This document shows positions 61,150-64,000 of a stretch of DNA of 64,000 nt, one piece after another (positions within the stretch are counted from its first letter, which is position 1; each line of letters opens with the position of its first letter). The DNA is from Struthio camelus (taxonomy: Eukaryota; Chordata; Aves; Struthioniformes; Struthionidae), in NCBI RefSeq assembly GCF_040807025.1, contig NC_090956.1, positions 2,468,517-2,532,516 on the forward strand, read 5' to 3'. A program made the translations under genes and the position numbers. The notes under the pieces are model-generated. The model searched no databases and was not told the DNA's origin. It saw only the letters and a list, made by a program, of their open reading frames with translations.

Positions 61150-62240
61150 TCGAAACGTTGGCTTGGGCCGTGCCGGGAGAGGCGCAGCGAGGTAAGGCTC
61201 GGCGCTGGGCTAGCGCGCGAGAAACGCTAGCGCGCCTTAGCGAAACGGGACGTTCCCCAGCAGCGCTGCCGGCACCGTCCGATCGCCGACTGCCTACCGC
61301 TGGCGCTGCGGGTGACTTTTCACGGCAAAGGGAAGGCCATATGGTGAATATTTTGAAGAACTCTCATATATACATCCCTAAATGCTTTTTCAGATGATCA
61401 GATTTTGCTTGGTTAATCCAAGTTTGCGCGTGTATAAACAGCAGACATCTGTCCCGCATAACATACAGTCCCCTGCGCGCGAAGGTGCAGCTTAGCGACG
61501 GGAGGCAGCTCAGGCTCCCAGAGATATTTTTTTTCCCCCTGCAGATGCCACACGCAAACGGGCAGTCCCCGGCCGCGGGAGCGATCGCCGCGGACGGGCG
61601 ACGCCGGAGCGGCGCGCTGCGCCCTCGCTGCCCTCCGCAGCAGATGTCTTGCTCCAGTCGTGAGCCGCAAGTTGGCCCGTTCTAAAGCTCTCGCGGCCCC
61701 GGAGGTGCCCTCACGCCGCTGGGAAGAGCTAGTCCCGGCCTCTGGCGAAGCTGCGAGCTCAGCAGAGAAGCGGAGTCAGACGATGCTAACAAGAAGGGAC
61801 GCCCCGCGCGCCCCCCGCCCCCCCGATGCACGCGCGCTAGAGCTGCTTTAGCACTTTCTAAATTTCAGCATGTGCTTTCCAAGCTCTTTAAATAAGCCTT
61901 TCTGTGAGTTGGGTCTCGCTCTGCCCGCAAAGCGGAGAGCGTTGCTCAGGACGCGCGAGGTGCCAGCGAAGCCGCCCGGGCGCCGTGGCTCGCCCCGCTT
62001 CAGCCGCGCTGCGCGGGTGCCCGAGGGCCGCCGGGTCCGGGTTAGCGCAGACGCTCGCGCGCTTTGAAGTTTGAATTTCTGCTTTCCCTCGTTTTTTGTT
62101 CTCACCTTTCCTGTCCAGGCAGCCAGCTCCCCGCTGCGGGTCCGTGTCTGCCCCGGCAGCTCCAGCCTCGGGCCGGCGTGGACTGAACCCTTCCCGCCGG
62201 TGCTGAGGCTCCTCCGTAGCGCAGCAAGCCCCCCCGCCTC
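61150..62240. promoter_or_regulatory. CpG island pair
   Basis: CpG-rich at 61150-61320, 61550-61830 and 61920-62240, separated by an AT-rich block with CATATGGTGAATATTTTG near 61338-61355. No exon supported. Confidence 0.45.
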
Positions 62241-62379
62241 CTTCTGCAGGCATAACATGACAACGCCTCAAAGCAAGGCTCAAACATTGCACCCCCAGCC
62301 CTCGAGCGCCTCCGCGTTTGTCAGCCCAACGCTCCATTTCCCTTCTGGTCCCCTGTAGAGCTGCTAAAGTATCCCGTCC

Positions 62380-62720
62380 AGGCCGCTCCGTGCCTTATAA
62401 CGAGCAATTATTCCTTTTTAAAGTAAAATGAAATAAGAACCATTCCCATAATCACCTACTGGATTTTATCAGCATGTTTGGGTTATGCTTTTGCCCCTTT
62501 GGCTAATGCCTAATTGATTCTTTAATCTCTACAACTTTTTTATTGACTGATACAAGAGCTATTTAGCCGATCGGCGGCAGGAACGCAGCCTGCAAACCCT
62601 CCGAGACCCGCGACATGGTGCTAGGATGACCTCATCTGAAGCAAACACTTTATTTGATAATCTATCACTTATTTATTATTCTAACTAACTGCTTGCAGGT
62701 GGTGTGATTTTAGTGTAATT
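62380..62720. promoter_or_regulatory. Candidate conserved non-coding element
   Basis: AT-rich block between CpG islands with GAGCAATTATTCC, GGCTAATGCCTAATTGATTC, TTTTATTGACTGATACAAG and CACTTATTTATTATTCTAAC. Many homeodomain/HOX-PBX-like cores, no repeats and no open frame. Confidence 0.38.
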
Positions 62721-63234
62721 GTTTCAGCAACAGTTACACACACGGAAAAGCTCAGCGACTTTAGTGCAATCTTATCCCGAGCAGCTACTGCGGAGGAAGC
62801 CGGCTCGCGGACTCTGCTCAGAGGGGAAAAACCCTGCACCTAAACGATGTGAAGGGCATGACAAAATCCCACTAACTGCTGTAAATTTAACGCAGGGACT
62901 AACATGCCGTCCTTAACTCCTGCTCCCCGGGGGAAGAAAGGCTCCGAAAGAAGGGGAAAGTCTAATGCTATCAGCTGGAGAGCACGTTTGGACTGCAGAG
63001 TGCTTTGCTGATAGGGGAAGAGCCCCCAGATTCTCACAGCCTAACAAAGGCAAAATGTGACCAAATGGAGTATTTCAGGCAGCAACAAGGTACCACGACA
63101 TGGCATCAGCCAGGACTTGGAGCCCAGAAAGCTCAGGCTGCCGCTTCCGACATAAAATTCTGCATAAAGAAAAAAACATGGGTTTGGGTTTTTTTTTTCT
63201 GGAAGTCTCTCCAGGCTGTTTTGCAACGTGCAAG

Positions 63235-63450
63235 ATGGGCTGGGGCAGCTCGGCGGCGTTCCCGCGGTCTGCGGCCAAGCCGGCCCCGCAGTCCCGCCGG
63301 CCGGCCGGAGAAGCGCCAGGCGCCCGGTGCGGGCGCAGGTCCCGCGCGGCCGTCCTGCGCCGCGCCGCCTCCGCGCCGGCCCGGGAGGACAGCCGCGGGC
63401 GGCAAAGCGTGGGGGCTCCCGGCGCTCCCGGCGATTCCCCGGCCTGCGCC
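63235..63450. promoter_or_regulatory. CpG island
   Basis: Short CpG-dense block. The overlapping frames of 100-190 codons on both strands reflect composition only. Confidence 0.45.
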
Positions 63451-64000
63451 CCCGCTGCCTTGCATTTGCTGCCCAAATTTGCAATCCCGAGAGATGGCAG
63501 ATGGAAACAAACTGGGTCGTAAATTTGACAGAATGAGTCTGAGCCATCCTGCGATGGGCTTTTAAGATCAATTAGTTCTACATTAGTCTCTGAGATTTTT
63601 GAACTAGAAACCCCCCAGGATTCAAGCCACTTAAAGCATTTTCCCAAGGAGAGTGGGATTTGAGAAGAACAAGGCAGGTATCAGGAAGCCTGATTAGGAG
63701 AAGAGGAGACAGGTTTCTGGATTTTCTGCCTTATATTCTGCCCAATCTCTTTAAACTGAGCCAACCACCTCATCGGAGGAGGAAAATAGCATTCGGGTTG
63801 GCAAGACCCTACCACCAGCTCCATGCCTGGACCTCACCAGCCCTTCCCTGGACACACATCTGACAGCAAAGCAAGACAAAGCTGTCACTGCTTCATTTTC
63901 AACGCTGGCTGGAAAAAAAAAAAAAGGGCCGGGGGAGGAACCATTTTTTCTTTAAAATAAAAATTGATCCATAATGAAAATAGACATCCAAATGGGAAAA

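Noticed and set aside
1-64000. CRISPR array, phage, integron or bacterial defence system
   Set aside because: The sequence is a vertebrate nuclear genome. The tandem arrays present are minisatellites without spacer structure.

Overview
The window looks like a bird (sauropsid) nuclear genome. It has GT-AG introns, CR1-type LINE fragments, long non-coding stretches with short chance ORFs, and a sharp rise in GC from left to right. There is no bacterial, phage or viral gene organisation. The species cannot be read from the sequence.

Region 1 (about 0.7-20.1 kb, AT-rich) holds one clear protein-coding gene on the minus strand. I assembled 17 coding exons by matching splice sites and reading phase. 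All phases agree and give a 654-residue open frame. The protein starts with two SUMO-interacting-type hydrophobic/acidic motifs, continues into a dense Cys/His cluster that looks zinc-binding, and then has a long, mostly helical body. I do not recognise it as a named gene. One intron has a GC donor instead of GT. The 3' UTR and a poly(A) signal lie at about 0.69-1.86 kb. The last coding exon is the least certain part.

Region 2 (18.6-20.5 kb) is the probable promoter of that gene: a CpG island with two ETS-type sites and a CCAAT box. It is flanked on the gene side by a roughly 1.3-kb C-rich minisatellite (G-rich on the transcribed sense strand) with a higher-order period of about 186 bp. A short ATG-to-splice-donor segment on the plus strand of the island raises the possibility of a head-to-head transcript.

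Region 3 (20.5-64 kb) has no protein-coding gene that I can support. It contains simple repeats, old CR1 pieces, AT-rich blocks that read like conserved non-coding elements (25.5-26.2, 40.4-40.8, 50.4-50.9, 56.7-57.0, 57.7-58.3 and 62.4-62.7 kb), two neighbouring minisatellites sharing the core GTGCAAC (50.1 and 51.2 kb), and from 47 kb onward many CpG islands. Enhancer-like AT-rich islands alternating with CpG islands is the pattern expected near a developmental transcription-factor gene, probably beyond the right edge. That is inference. The gene in region 1 would then be a bystander next to a regulatory gene desert.
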